Assembly (NCBI GenBank): GCA_905372135.1
Contig: CAJPNS010000043.1
Coordinates: 1-14,884 of the forward strand
Direction: 5' to 3'
Source: Porphyromonadaceae bacterium
GTDB lineage: Bacteria > Bacteroidota > Bacteroidia > Bacteroidales > Paludibacteraceae
Length of the DNA stretch: 14,884 bases
Shown: positions 7,971 to 14,835 of the stretch, in pieces
Layout: each line of letters opens with the position of its first letter
Numbering within the stretch: position 1 is the stretch's first letter
Made by a program: the position numbers and the translations under genes
Notes under the pieces: generated by a model
Told to the model about the DNA's origin: nothing
The model's input: only the letters and a program-made list of their open reading frames with translations
The model's database searches: none

Positions 7971-7996
7971 GTCGGCAAAGGTAACAAATATTTTCG
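7971..7996. repeat. Direct repeat copy 2 (recG-distal)
   Basis: GTCGGCAAAGGTAACAAATA followed by TTTTCG; partner of 7641-7669, in the same orientation. With it, this copy brackets the segment holding the 22-bp tandem repeat. It carries the same TACCTTTG promoter box on the minus strand. Confidence 0.75.
7976..7983 (-). promoter_or_regulatory. Second, distal minus-strand promoter box
   Basis: TACCTTTG on the minus strand inside direct repeat copy 2. If active it would transcribe leftward from about 7969 through the 22-bp repeats into recG, giving a leader of about 340 bases. No -33 TTG is visible, so it may be a relic of the duplication. No open reading frame with a recognisable product lies between it and recG. 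Confidence 0.3.
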
Positions 7997-8125
7997 ACCT
8001 CACCCCGACGGCTGTCTTTTTACGATGCTAAAGGAGGTGTTTTTAGGATAGTTTTAGGTTCTTCGCAATCGATTAATTACAATATTATTGTAGAATGATA
8101 TCTTATTTCAAAAAAAGATATCTTG
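7997..8125. other. Rest of the recG-lipoprotein gap
   Basis: The 612 bases between the recG and lipoprotein start codons contain no gene that I can support. Apart from the features listed separately, this part holds AAAGGAGGTGTTT at 8030-8042 (a near copy recurs at 8819-8831 before udp). It also has an inverted repeat, GATATCTT at 8097-8104 and AAGATATC at 8115-8122, that ends 3 bases before the -33 TTG of the lipoprotein promoter and could be an operator. The stretch is A/T-rich. Confidence 0.4.
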
Positions 8126-8156
8126 TTGTCGAACTAAAAAACTTTCTTTACTTTTG
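8126..8156 (+). promoter_or_regulatory. Bacteroidota-type promoter of the lipoprotein gene
   Basis: TTG at 8126-8128, then 20 bases, then TACTTTTG at 8149-8156: a full match to the -33/-7 consensus and spacing. Transcription would begin near 8163, giving a leader of about 78 bases before the ATG at 8241. Confidence 0.65.
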
Positions 8157-8240
8157 TATTCGAAGCAAAGATGTAACAGACATAGAATTAATTTGGCGGT
8201 TACCGGTATAATAGTCTATAAACTCCAAATAAACAGAATC

Positions 8241-8714
8241 ATGAAAAAGCTATGTTATTCGATAGGGTTAAGCGTACTGATAGTATTTGTTTTATTTGCT
8301 TGTGATAAGCCTAAAGTCGATAGTATACCTATATTATGCATCGGTATCGAAATCGTAGATAGCAACGGAAACAATCTGGTAGGGACAAAATTGTATGGAG
8401 ACTCTATAAAAATATGGTCGACCAATTACAATATCTCCGCAAAACCTACGGATTCCATCAAAAATATATTGATTGTCAATATATCGGACAAATGTTGGCT
8501 CAAAGGACAGAACGATATAACTACTACAACCTACATCGGGTGGAATTCGAGAGATACCGATACTATTAGAGCCATTTTCGGACGACATGCCGCTTTTTAT
8601 GTGTACGATAAGGTATATTATAACGACTCGTCAGTTGTCAACTCATTCAGACAAGCTGTATATTCGGATTATAATCCTAAATATGGTTGTTGCCGTATCC
8701 GAATAATCAAATAA
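8241..8714 (+). CDS. Small lipoprotein of unknown function
   Basis: 157 residues starting with a lipoprotein signal peptide: MKK, a hydrophobic core to about 19, and a lipobox LFA-C with the acylated cysteine at 21, followed by DKPKVDS. There is no acidic run right after the cysteine, so surface export is not clearly signalled; it is probably anchored in the outer membrane facing the periplasm. The mature part has no membrane segment, includes GIEIVDSNGNNLVGTK near 34-49, which suggests a beta-rich fold, and ends with a CC pair in the last ten residues. I do not recognise the family. The ATG at 8241 is chosen over an upstream TTG at 8154 because the signal peptide begins there and 8154 lies inside the promoter. 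The gene is visibly richer in A/T than its neighbours, has its own promoter and terminator, and so stands alone; it may be lineage-specific or acquired. Confidence 0.8.
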   Translation: MKKLCYSIGLSVLIVFVLFACDKPKVDSIPILCIGIEIVDSNGNNLVGTKLYGDSIKIWSTNYNISAKPTDSIKNILIVNISDKCWLKGQNDITTTTYIGWNSRDTDTIRAIFGRHAAFYVYDKVYYNDSSVVNSFRQAVYSDYNPKYGCCRIRIIK

Positions 8715-8781
8715 CGGCAGGCAACAAAAAGCTACTCTCATAGTTTTTTTATTAAGGTTGATTTTTTTGAACAAAATATGG

Positions 8782-8811
8782 TAGGCTATCGTGAAAAGGT
8801 AGCCTATTTTT
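8782..8811 (+). terminator. Terminator after the lipoprotein gene
   Basis: TAGGCTA (8782-8788) pairs with TAGCCTA (8800-8806) across an 11-base loop, directly followed by TTTTT. It lies about 70 bases past the lipoprotein stop and ahead of the udp promoter, the expected place for a rho-independent terminator. Confidence 0.6.
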
Positions 8812-8844
8812 AGTAGCGAAAGGAGGCGTTTAAATCTTTTTTCT

Positions 8845-8852
8845 TACATTTG
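8845..8852 (+). promoter_or_regulatory. Probable -7 box of udp
   Basis: TACATTTG matches TAnnTTTG. The start would be near 8859, with a leader of about 50 bases. No TTG lies at the -33 position; that place is occupied by AAAGGAGGCGTTT (8819-8831). Confidence 0.45.
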
Positions 8853-8907
8853 TACTCCTATTTGAATAAACTTTTTTGTACAAACACATACAACAACAGT
8901 CATTATC

Positions 8908-9780
8908 ATGCGTAAAATACCACCATCGGAACTAATCATCAACAGCGACGGAACAATATTTCATCTCCACATCAAACCATCGCAACTTGCCGACAAAGTA
9001 ATACTTGTAGGCGACCCATCGCGAGTCGATACCGTAGCCGCACTATTCGACCACATCGAATGCAATGTCCAAAACCGCGAATTTCATACCATTACCGGTA
9101 CTTTCAAAGGTAGCCGCATCACCTGCATATCGCACGGAATAGGCACCGACAATATCGATATCGTCGCCACCGAGCTCGACGCTCTGGCAAACATCGACTT
9201 CGACACCCGAGAAGTAAAGTGTGTTCTACGCCGACTTACCCTCGTACGCATCGGCACTTCGGGAGGTTTGCAGCCCGAATGCCCGATAGGTTCGTACGTC
9301 GTGGCACGTCGGTCGGTCGGTTTCGACGGACTTCTCAACTTCTACGAGCCTCACGACGGCGTAATGGACTTAGACTTCGAAGATGCTTTCTGCCGATATG
9401 TAGGCTGGAACAAGCGCCTGCCTCGCCCCTATGCCGTGCTTGCCGACGAGGAACTCGTCGAACGTCTCGGCTTCGATATGGTCAAGGGTGTTACCATCTC
9501 GGCTCCAGGGTTCTACGGACCGCAGGGCAGATACGTGCGGCTGAAGCCCGTCGACGAAGAGCTCAACCGTAAGATTGAGGCTTTCGAGTACGGAGGCGAA
9601 AAAATAATGAACTTCGAGATGGAGAGTTCCGCCCTTGCCGGGCTGGGTAAAATGCTCGGACACAGAGCTGTTACTATATGCCTTATCATAGCAGGCAGAG
9701 TATCGAAAGAGATGAATACCGACTACAAAGGCTCTATGGAGGGGCTTGTAGCAACTGTTCTCGATAGGCTGGTGAAATAA
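8908..9780 (+). CDS. udp: Uridine phosphorylase (PNP/UDP family)
   Basis: Phosphorolysis of uridine to uracil and ribose 1-phosphate in pyrimidine salvage, cytoplasmic. The 290 residues carry the family's phosphate site: GDPSR at 35-39, R57, and RIGTSGG at 114-120. SHGIGTDN is at 75-82 and the ribose-binding EME at 237-239. Q206 and R208 in FYGPQGRY correspond to the Gln and Arg that recognise uracil in E. coli uridine phosphorylase, so pyrimidine rather than purine nucleosides are the likely substrates. At 290 residues it is longer than the E. coli enzyme (253), partly from an N-terminal extension of about 20 residues. It may also accept deoxyuridine or thymidine, which the sequence does not decide. 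It appears to be a single-gene transcript ended by a hairpin at 9840-9863. Confidence 0.9.
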   Translation: MRKIPPSELIINSDGTIFHLHIKPSQLADKVILVGDPSRVDTVAALFDHIECNVQNREFHTITGTFKGSRITCISHGIGTDNIDIVATELDALANIDFDTREVKCVLRRLTLVRIGTSGGLQPECPIGSYVVARRSVGFDGLLNFYEPHDGVMDLDFEDAFCRYVGWNKRLPRPYAVLADEELVERLGFDMVKGVTISAPGFYGPQGRYVRLKPVDEELNRKIEAFEYGGEKIMNFEMESSALAGLGKMLGHRAVTICLIIAGRVSKEMNTDYKGSMEGLVATVLDRLVK

Positions 9781-9818
9781 ATGCATCGGCACGACGGCTA
9801 TAATTACAAATTATTAAT

Positions 9819-9826
9819 TACCTTTG
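9819..9826 (+). promoter_or_regulatory. Candidate -7 box for tRNA-Arg
   Basis: TACCTTTG followed by C, an exact match to the Bacteroidota -7 consensus, 47 bases before the tRNA. No TTG is found at -33. A terminator-like hairpin (9840-9858) lies between this box and the tRNA, so it would be in the 5' leader of the transcript. Confidence 0.45.
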
Positions 9827-9839
9827 CAATCCGAAATTT

Positions 9840-9863
9840 ACCGACCGACAAGGTCGGTATTTT
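9840..9863 (+). terminator. Terminator-like hairpin between udp and tRNA-Arg
   Basis: ACCGACC (9840-9846) pairs perfectly with GGTCGGT (9852-9858) across the 5-base loop GACAA, followed by ATTTT. It is the natural terminator of udp, 59 bases past its stop. Because it sits downstream of the tRNA's candidate promoter box, it may also be in the tRNA leader. Confidence 0.6.
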
Positions 9864-9872
9864 GGGAATATC

Positions 9873-9944
9873 GCCCCCGTAGTTTAATGGATAGAATGAG
9901 AGATTCCGGTTCTTTTGGTTGCAGTTCGATTCTGCACGGGGGTA
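9873..9944 (+). tRNA. tRNA-Arg (anticodon CCG)
   Basis: A full cloverleaf in 72 bases. The acceptor GCCCCCG/CGGGGGT has one G-U pair at the end. The D arm is GTTT/GAAT, the anticodon stem AGAGA/TCTTT with loop TTCCGGT, and the T arm TGCAG/CTGCA with loop TTCGATT. The anticodon CCG at 9906-9908 reads the codon CGG. The discriminator is A9944. The next bases are CG, so CCA is not encoded and must be added by the CCA-adding enzyme. eno starts 56 bases downstream with no visible promoter or terminator between. Confidence 0.95.
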
Positions 9945-10000
9945 CGAAAAACATTATAAAACAACACATTTCTTTATAAAAACAAATCAATAAAATCATT

Positions 10001-11281
10001 ATGAGTAAAATAAAAAAGATTCATGCAAGAGAGATACTCGACTCCAGAGGTAACCCTACGATAGAGGTCGATGTTATATTGGAATCGGGTGTGGTAGGAC
10101 GTGCCTCCGTACCGTCGGGAGCATCGACAGGCGAAAACGAAGCTGTCGAGCTTAGAGATGGCGACAAGAAACGCTATTACGGCAAAGGAGTTACCAAAGC
10201 AGTCGACAATGTCAACGATATAATCGCAAGCGAATTGATCGGTGATTGTGCCTTGTGCCAACGCGAAATAGACCTCCGACTCATAGAACTCGACGGCACC
10301 AAGACGAAATCAAAGCTTGGAGCCAATGCCATCTTAGGAGTATCGTTGGCTGTAGCAAAGGCTGCAGCAGCATATCTCAATGTGCCATTGTACCGCTACA
10401 TAGGAGGAGTAAATACGTTCGTAATGCCTGTGCCTATGATGAATATTATCAACGGAGGCTCGCACTCCGACGCTCCGATAGCTTTCCAAGAGTTTATGAT
10501 TCGTCCTATAGGAGCTAAATCGTTCTCCGAAGCCTTGCGATATGGCTCTGAGGTATTCCATTCGCTCAAAAAGGTGCTACACGACAGAGGTCTTAGCACT
10601 GCCGTAGGCGACGAAGGAGGTTTCGCTCCCTCACTGAGAGGTACCGAAGACGCATTGAGATGTATAATGCAGGCTATCGAAAAGGCAGGATATACTCCGG
10701 GAAAAGATATTACGATAGCCTTAGACTGTGCCGCATCGGAGTTTTATAAAAATAAGATATACGATTACTCTAAATTCGAAGGACTTAGAGGAGCCAAACG
10801 CGACTCCAAGAGTCAAGTAGCATATCTCGAAAAACTTATAAAGAAGTATCCTATCGATAGTATCGAAGACGGTATGGCAGAAAACGATTGGGAAGGTTGG
10901 AAGCTACTGACCAATAAGTTGGGCAGAAAAAAGATACAGCTCGTCGGCGACGACCTCTTTGTAACCAACGTAAACTACCTCAAAAAGGGAATCGAGAAAG
11001 GTTGTGCCAATTCTATTCTGATAAAAGTAAACCAGATAGGTACGCTTACCGAGACACTCGACGCTATCGAAATGGCTCATCGTGCAGGATATACGACTGT
11101 AACGTCGCACCGTAGCGGAGAGACCGAAGATGCAACGATAGCAGATATTGCCGTTGCTACCAATTCGGGACAGATAAAGACGGGGTCGCTCAGCCGTTCG
11201 GACCGTATGGCTAAGTACAACCAACTCCTTCGTATCGAAGAAGAGCTCGGCAGACTCGCTGTATACGGATACGGTAAATAA
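10001..11281 (+). CDS. eno: Enolase (phosphopyruvate hydratase)
   Basis: Converts 2-phosphoglycerate to phosphoenolpyruvate in glycolysis; needs Mg2+. The 426 residues are the normal length and collinear with the family. The catalytic loop SVPSGASTGENEAVELRD is at 36-53, with H155 and E164 in NGGSHSDAPIAFQEFM and E205 in VGDEGGFAPS. Metal ligands are D242, E289 (SIEDGMAENDWEGW) and D317 (GDDLFVTN). K342 lies in LIKVNQIGT, SHRSGETED is at 369-377, and K393 in QIKTGSLSRSDR. The start MSKIKKIHAREILDSRGNPT is typical. The leader is A-rich without a clear Shine-Dalgarno sequence. It is probably co-transcribed with tRNA-Arg and ends at a strong terminator. Confidence 0.98.
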   Translation: MSKIKKIHAREILDSRGNPTIEVDVILESGVVGRASVPSGASTGENEAVELRDGDKKRYYGKGVTKAVDNVNDIIASELIGDCALCQREIDLRLIELDGTKTKSKLGANAILGVSLAVAKAAAAYLNVPLYRYIGGVNTFVMPVPMMNIINGGSHSDAPIAFQEFMIRPIGAKSFSEALRYGSEVFHSLKKVLHDRGLSTAVGDEGGFAPSLRGTEDALRCIMQAIEKAGYTPGKDITIALDCAASEFYKNKIYDYSKFEGLRGAKRDSKSQVAYLEKLIKKYPIDSIEDGMAENDWEGWKLLTNKLGRKKIQLVGDDLFVTNVNYLKKGIEKGCANSILIKVNQIGTLTETLDAIEMAHRAGYTTVTSHRSGETEDATIADIAVATNSGQIKTGSLSRSDRMAKYNQLLRIEEELGRLAVYGYGK

Positions 11282-11303
11282 TACAGTCGCTCCATGTGAT
11301 ATA

Positions 11304-11339
11304 AACCGATTGCCTTTATACGAGGCTTTCGGTTTTTTT
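11304..11339 (+). terminator. Rho-independent terminator of eno
   Basis: AACCGA (11304-11309) pairs with TCGGTT (11329-11334), and GCCT pairs with AGGC inside it, with a TT/TT internal bulge and a 7-base loop. A run of seven T follows (11333-11339). It lies 23 bases past the eno stop and ahead of the secA promoter. Confidence 0.8.
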
Positions 11340-11373
11340 GTTTTTCGATGAATATACTATGGTAGTTTTTTAT

Positions 11374-11381
11374 TACCTTTG
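11374..11381 (+). promoter_or_regulatory. Probable -7 box of secA
   Basis: TACCTTTG followed by C, an exact match to the Bacteroidota -7 consensus. The start would be near 11388, with a leader of about 40 bases. The -33 TTG is not seen at the usual spacing. It lies downstream of the eno terminator, so secA should be transcribed separately. Confidence 0.5.
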
Positions 11382-11427
11382 CGAGCTAAAAATCAATATA
11401 AATCGCATTTTTTAATAAAGAAAAGAT

Positions 11428-14400
11428 ATGAGTTTTACAGATGTAATATCAAAAATTTTCGGCAACAAAGCCCAGAGAGATATGAGCGAAGTGCAGCCGA
11501 TTGTAGAAAAAATCAAGGCAAAATACGATGAGTTCAGTTCGCTGACTGCCGACGACTTGCGTACGAAAATACACGAAATCAGACAGATGCTACAAGACGA
11601 CGTAGCACAAGACAAAGAAGAGATAAAAAATCTCAGAGCCACTATCGAAGAGACCGAGATAGACAAACGCGAAAAGATATACTCGCAGATAGACGCCTTA
11701 GAGAAGAAAATACTCGACAAATACGAACATAAACTCGACGAAGTACTGCCCGAGGTATTTGCCATAATGAAACACACGGCACGTTTTTTCAAAGAGAACG
11801 AGACTATCGAGGTGAAGGCAACCGACTTCGACCGCTCGCTGTCTATCGACCACGACTTCGTAGAGATAGATGGCGACAAGGCAATCTACAAAAACCGTTG
11901 GGTAGCGGGAGGCAACGAGATAGTGTGGGATATGGTACATTACGATGTACAACTATTCGGCGGCGTAGTGCTGCACAAAGGCAAGATAGCCGAAATGGCT
12001 ACGGGTGAAGGTAAAACACTCGTGGCAACACTGCCCGTATTCCTCAACGCTCTGACAGGCAACGGCGTACACGTTGTTACGGTGAACGATTATCTGTCGA
12101 AGCGCGACTCCGAATGGATGGGACCGTTGTATATGTTCCACGGGCTGTCGGTAGACTGTATCGACAAGCACCAACCCAACTCCGAAGAACGCCGACAGGC
12201 ATACAATGCCGACATTACCTTCGGTACGAACAACGAATTCGGTTTCGACTACCTGCGTGATAATATGGCGACCTCGCCGCTCGACCTTGTACAACGTATG
12301 CACAACTATGCCATTGTCGACGAGGTCGATAGCGTATTGATAGACGACGCACGTACGCCTCTTATCATATCGGGTCCCGTACCGAAAGGCGACGAGCAGC
12401 TTTTCGACGAATACCGTCCGCGAGTGGAACGTCTGGTAAAGGAACAAAGCAATATGGCAACGAAATACCTCGCCGAGGCTCGTAACAAAATGTCGTCGGA
12501 CGACAAAAAAGTAGTCGAAGAGGGTTGTCTGGCTCTATTCCGTTCGTATAAGGCTCTGCCAAAGTCGAAGGCGCTAATCAAATATCTGTCCGAACCGGGC
12601 GTAAAGACGGCAATGATAAAGACCGAAGAGTTTTATATGCAAGACAATAACAAAAATATGCATATCGTTACAGACCCGCTGCTTTTTGTTATTGATGAGA
12701 AAAACAACCAGATAGAACTAACGGACAAAGGTATAGACATACTGACGGGCAACTCGGAAGACCCGAAGTTTTTCGTTATGCCCGACGTGGCTGCCGAGCT
12801 TGCCGAGCTTGCCAACGAGACACTCTCGACCGAAGAACGCCAGAGCCGAAAAGACGACATTATGCAAAACTACTCCATCAAGACGGAGCGCGTACACACC
12901 GTAAACCAATTGCTGAAAGCATATACGCTTTTCGACAGAGACGACCAATATGTGGTTATAGACAATAAAGTAAAGATTGTAGACGAACAGACAGGACGTA
13001 TAATGGAGGGCAGACGCTACTCCGACGGTCTGCACCAAGCCATCGAAGCTAAAGAACGAGTGCAGGTAGAGGCTGCTACGCAGACATTTGCCACCATAAC
13101 GCTGCAGAACTATTTCCGTATGTACCGCAAACTCGCAGGTATGACGGGTACAGCTATCACCGAGGCAGGCGAATTTTGGGACATATACAAGCTCGATGTG
13201 GTGGAGATACCTACCAATCGTCCTGTGGTAAGGTTAGACCTCGACGACCGTGTCTATAAGACCAAAAGAGAGAAATATCAGGCTGTCATCGAGGAGATTG
13301 TCTCGCTCGTAGAGCAAAAACGCCCCGTACTTGTGGGTACTACGTCGGTAGATATCTCCGAACTGCTTTCGCGAATGCTTACGATGCGTAAGATAAAACA
13401 CAATGTCCTCAACGCCAAGCTCCACCAGAAAGAGGCGGAAGTAGTAGCCGAAGCAGGTAGAGCCGGCACGGTAACTATCGCCACCAATATGGCAGGGCGT
13501 GGTACCGACATCAAGCTCACACCCGAAGTGAAAGAGGCGGGCGGTCTGGCTATCATCGGTACCGAACGCCACGAGTCGCGTCGTGTTGACAGACAGCTGA
13601 GAGGACGTTCGGGACGTCAGGGCGACCCCGGCAGCTCGGTATTCTTCGTTTCGCTCGAAGACAACCTTATGAGGCTTTTCGGCTCCGAACGTATATCGAA
13701 GATAATGGACAGAATGGGCTTCAAAGAGGGTGAGATGATAGAACACTCTATGATATCGAAGTCTATCGAAAGAGCACAGAAGAAGGTAGAAGAGAACAAC
13801 TTCGGTATCCGTAAACGTCTGCTCGAATACGACGACGTGATGAACTCGCAGCGAACCGTCGTTTACAAGAAACGCCACCACGCCCTCATCGGTGAACGCA
13901 TAGGTGTGGATATAGTAAACACTCTGTACGATACCGCCGAAAAGATTGTAGCAGACAACTACGATGCCGGTGACTACGAGAGCCTGCAAATGGAGGTGAT
14001 GAAACACTTCGCTTTCGAGGTACCTTTTACGGAAGAAGATTTCAAAGCAAAAAAGCAACAAGACCTTGTCGATATACTCTCCGACGAGGCGTTTGCTTCA
14101 TTCAAACGTAAAGCAGACAAGCTGCAACAGATAGCCTACCCCGTCATAAAGCAGGTATACGAGCAGCAAGGCAATCAGTTCGAGCGTATACTGATACCTA
14201 TAACCGACGGCAAAAGGACTTACAATATCCCTGTTGGACTGAAAGAAGCATACGAGACCGAAGGTAAAGAGGTGGTACTGGCATTCGAGAAGGCTATCTT
14301 GCTACACAATATAGACGAGGCTTGGAAAGAGAACCTACGCGAACTCGACGACCTACGCCAGTCGGTACAGAACGCAAGCTACGAACAGAAAGACCCGCTT

Positions 14401-14742
14401 TTGATATACAAACTCGAAAGTTTCAACCTCTTCAAGGCTATGATAGAGACCATCAACAGCAAAGTTACGGCAATACTTATGCGAGGACAGATACCTATCC
14501 GCGAGCCTGAGCAGGTACGCCGTGCCGAGGCACAACGCCGCAGCGACTACAGCCGATACCGTGCACAGAAAGACGAATATTCCGCCGGCAGCCGACAGCA
14601 AAACCCCAACGACCCGACACGTCAAGACACACGCGAACAGCAGATAACACAGCCGATACGTGTCGAGAAGACCGTCGGCAGAAACGACCCCTGCCCCTGC
14701 GGAAGCGGCAAGAAGTACAAGAACTGTCACGGAAAGGCTTGA
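11428..14742 (+). CDS. secA: Preprotein translocase ATPase SecA
   Basis: Motor that pushes unfolded preproteins through the SecYEG channel at the inner membrane. At 1104 residues it is longer than E. coli SecA (901), as is usual in Bacteroidota, whose SecA carries extra segments in the first nucleotide-binding region. The start MSFTDVISKIFGNKAQRDM is typical. Motifs: Walker A GEGKT at 193-197, DEVD at 298-301 followed by IDDARTPLIISGP, and in the second nucleotide-binding half MAGRGTDIKL, GTERHESRRVDRQLRGRSGRQGD and SLEDNLMRLF. The tail is polar and disordered-looking (about 1035-1080), then a zinc-binding motif with C1089, C1091, C1100 and H1101 (NDPCPCGSGKKYKNCH), which in other SecAs binds SecB or phospholipid. 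It appears to be a single-gene transcript. Confidence 0.98.
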   Translation: MSFTDVISKIFGNKAQRDMSEVQPIVEKIKAKYDEFSSLTADDLRTKIHEIRQMLQDDVAQDKEEIKNLRATIEETEIDKREKIYSQIDALEKKILDKYEHKLDEVLPEVFAIMKHTARFFKENETIEVKATDFDRSLSIDHDFVEIDGDKAIYKNRWVAGGNEIVWDMVHYDVQLFGGVVLHKGKIAEMATGEGKTLVATLPVFLNALTGNGVHVVTVNDYLSKRDSEWMGPLYMFHGLSVDCIDKHQPNSEERRQAYNADITFGTNNEFGFDYLRDNMATSPLDLVQRMHNYAIVDEVDSVLIDDARTPLIISGPVPKGDEQLFDEYRPRVERLVKEQSNMATKYLAEARNKMSSDDKKVVEEGCLALFRSYKALPKSKALIKYLSEPGVKTAMIKTEEFYMQDNNKNMHIVTDPLLFVIDEKNNQIELTDKGIDILTGNSEDPKFFVMPDVAAELAELANETLSTEERQSRKDDIMQNYSIKTERVHTVNQLLKAYTLFDRDDQYVVIDNKVKIVDEQTGRIMEGRRYSDGLHQAIEAKERVQVEAATQTFATITLQNYFRMYRKLAGMTGTAITEAGEFWDIYKLDVVEIPTNRPVVRLDLDDRVYKTKREKYQAVIEEIVSLVEQKRPVLVGTTSVDISELLSRMLTMRKIKHNVLNAKLHQKEAEVVAEAGRAGTVTIATNMAGRGTDIKLTPEVKEAGGLAIIGTERHESRRVDRQLRGRSGRQGDPGSSVFFVSLEDNLMRLFGSERISKIMDRMGFKEGEMIEHSMISKSIERAQKKVEENNFGIRKRLLEYDDVMNSQRTVVYKKRHHALIGERIGVDIVNTLYDTAEKIVADNYDAGDYESLQMEVMKHFAFEVPFTEEDFKAKKQQDLVDILSDEAFASFKRKADKLQQIAYPVIKQVYEQQGNQFERILIPITDGKRTYNIPVGLKEAYETEGKEVVLAFEKAILLHNIDEAWKENLRELDDLRQSVQNASYEQKDPLLIYKLESFNLFKAMIETINSKVTAILMRGQIPIREPEQVRRAEAQRRSDYSRYRAQKDEYSAGSRQQNPNDPTRQDTREQQITQPIRVEKTVGRNDPCPCGSGKKYKNCHGKA

Positions 14743-14766
14743 AAAACACTTAAACAAGGCTTTAGG

Positions 14767-14835
14767 TCTTGGGCTGAATTGTGTAAGCGTTTAATTGGTT
14801 TTAGTGGTTAGGAATTAGAAATTAGGTTTTAGGGG
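14767..14835. repeat. Degenerate TTAGG-type low-complexity repeat
   Basis: Short words built on TTAGG or TTAG recur along the plus strand after secA (TTTAGG near 14761, then TTAG, TTAGG, TTAG, TTAGG and TTTAGGGG from about 14800 on). The spacing is irregular. No gene and no clear secA terminator are visible here. Confidence 0.4.

Noticed and set aside
7503..8051. Plus-strand open frame of 182 codons spanning the recG start and the 22-bp repeats
   Set aside because: It overlaps the recG N-terminus antisense, and the apparent repeated peptide comes from the non-coding 22-bp repeat, which stays open in all frames.
8207..8212. TATAAT as a sigma-70-type -10 box before the lipoprotein gene
   Set aside because: TTGGCG is only 8 bases upstream and nothing fits at 17 bases; the Bacteroidota-type promoter at 8126-8156 is a better fit.
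8154..8240. TTG start giving a 29-residue longer lipoprotein
   Set aside because: The codon lies inside the promoter -7 box, and the lipoprotein signal peptide begins at the ATG at 8241.
13234..14061. Minus-strand open frame of 275 codons opposite secA
   Set aside because: Shadow of secA; the composition mirrors secA codons and no motif is present.
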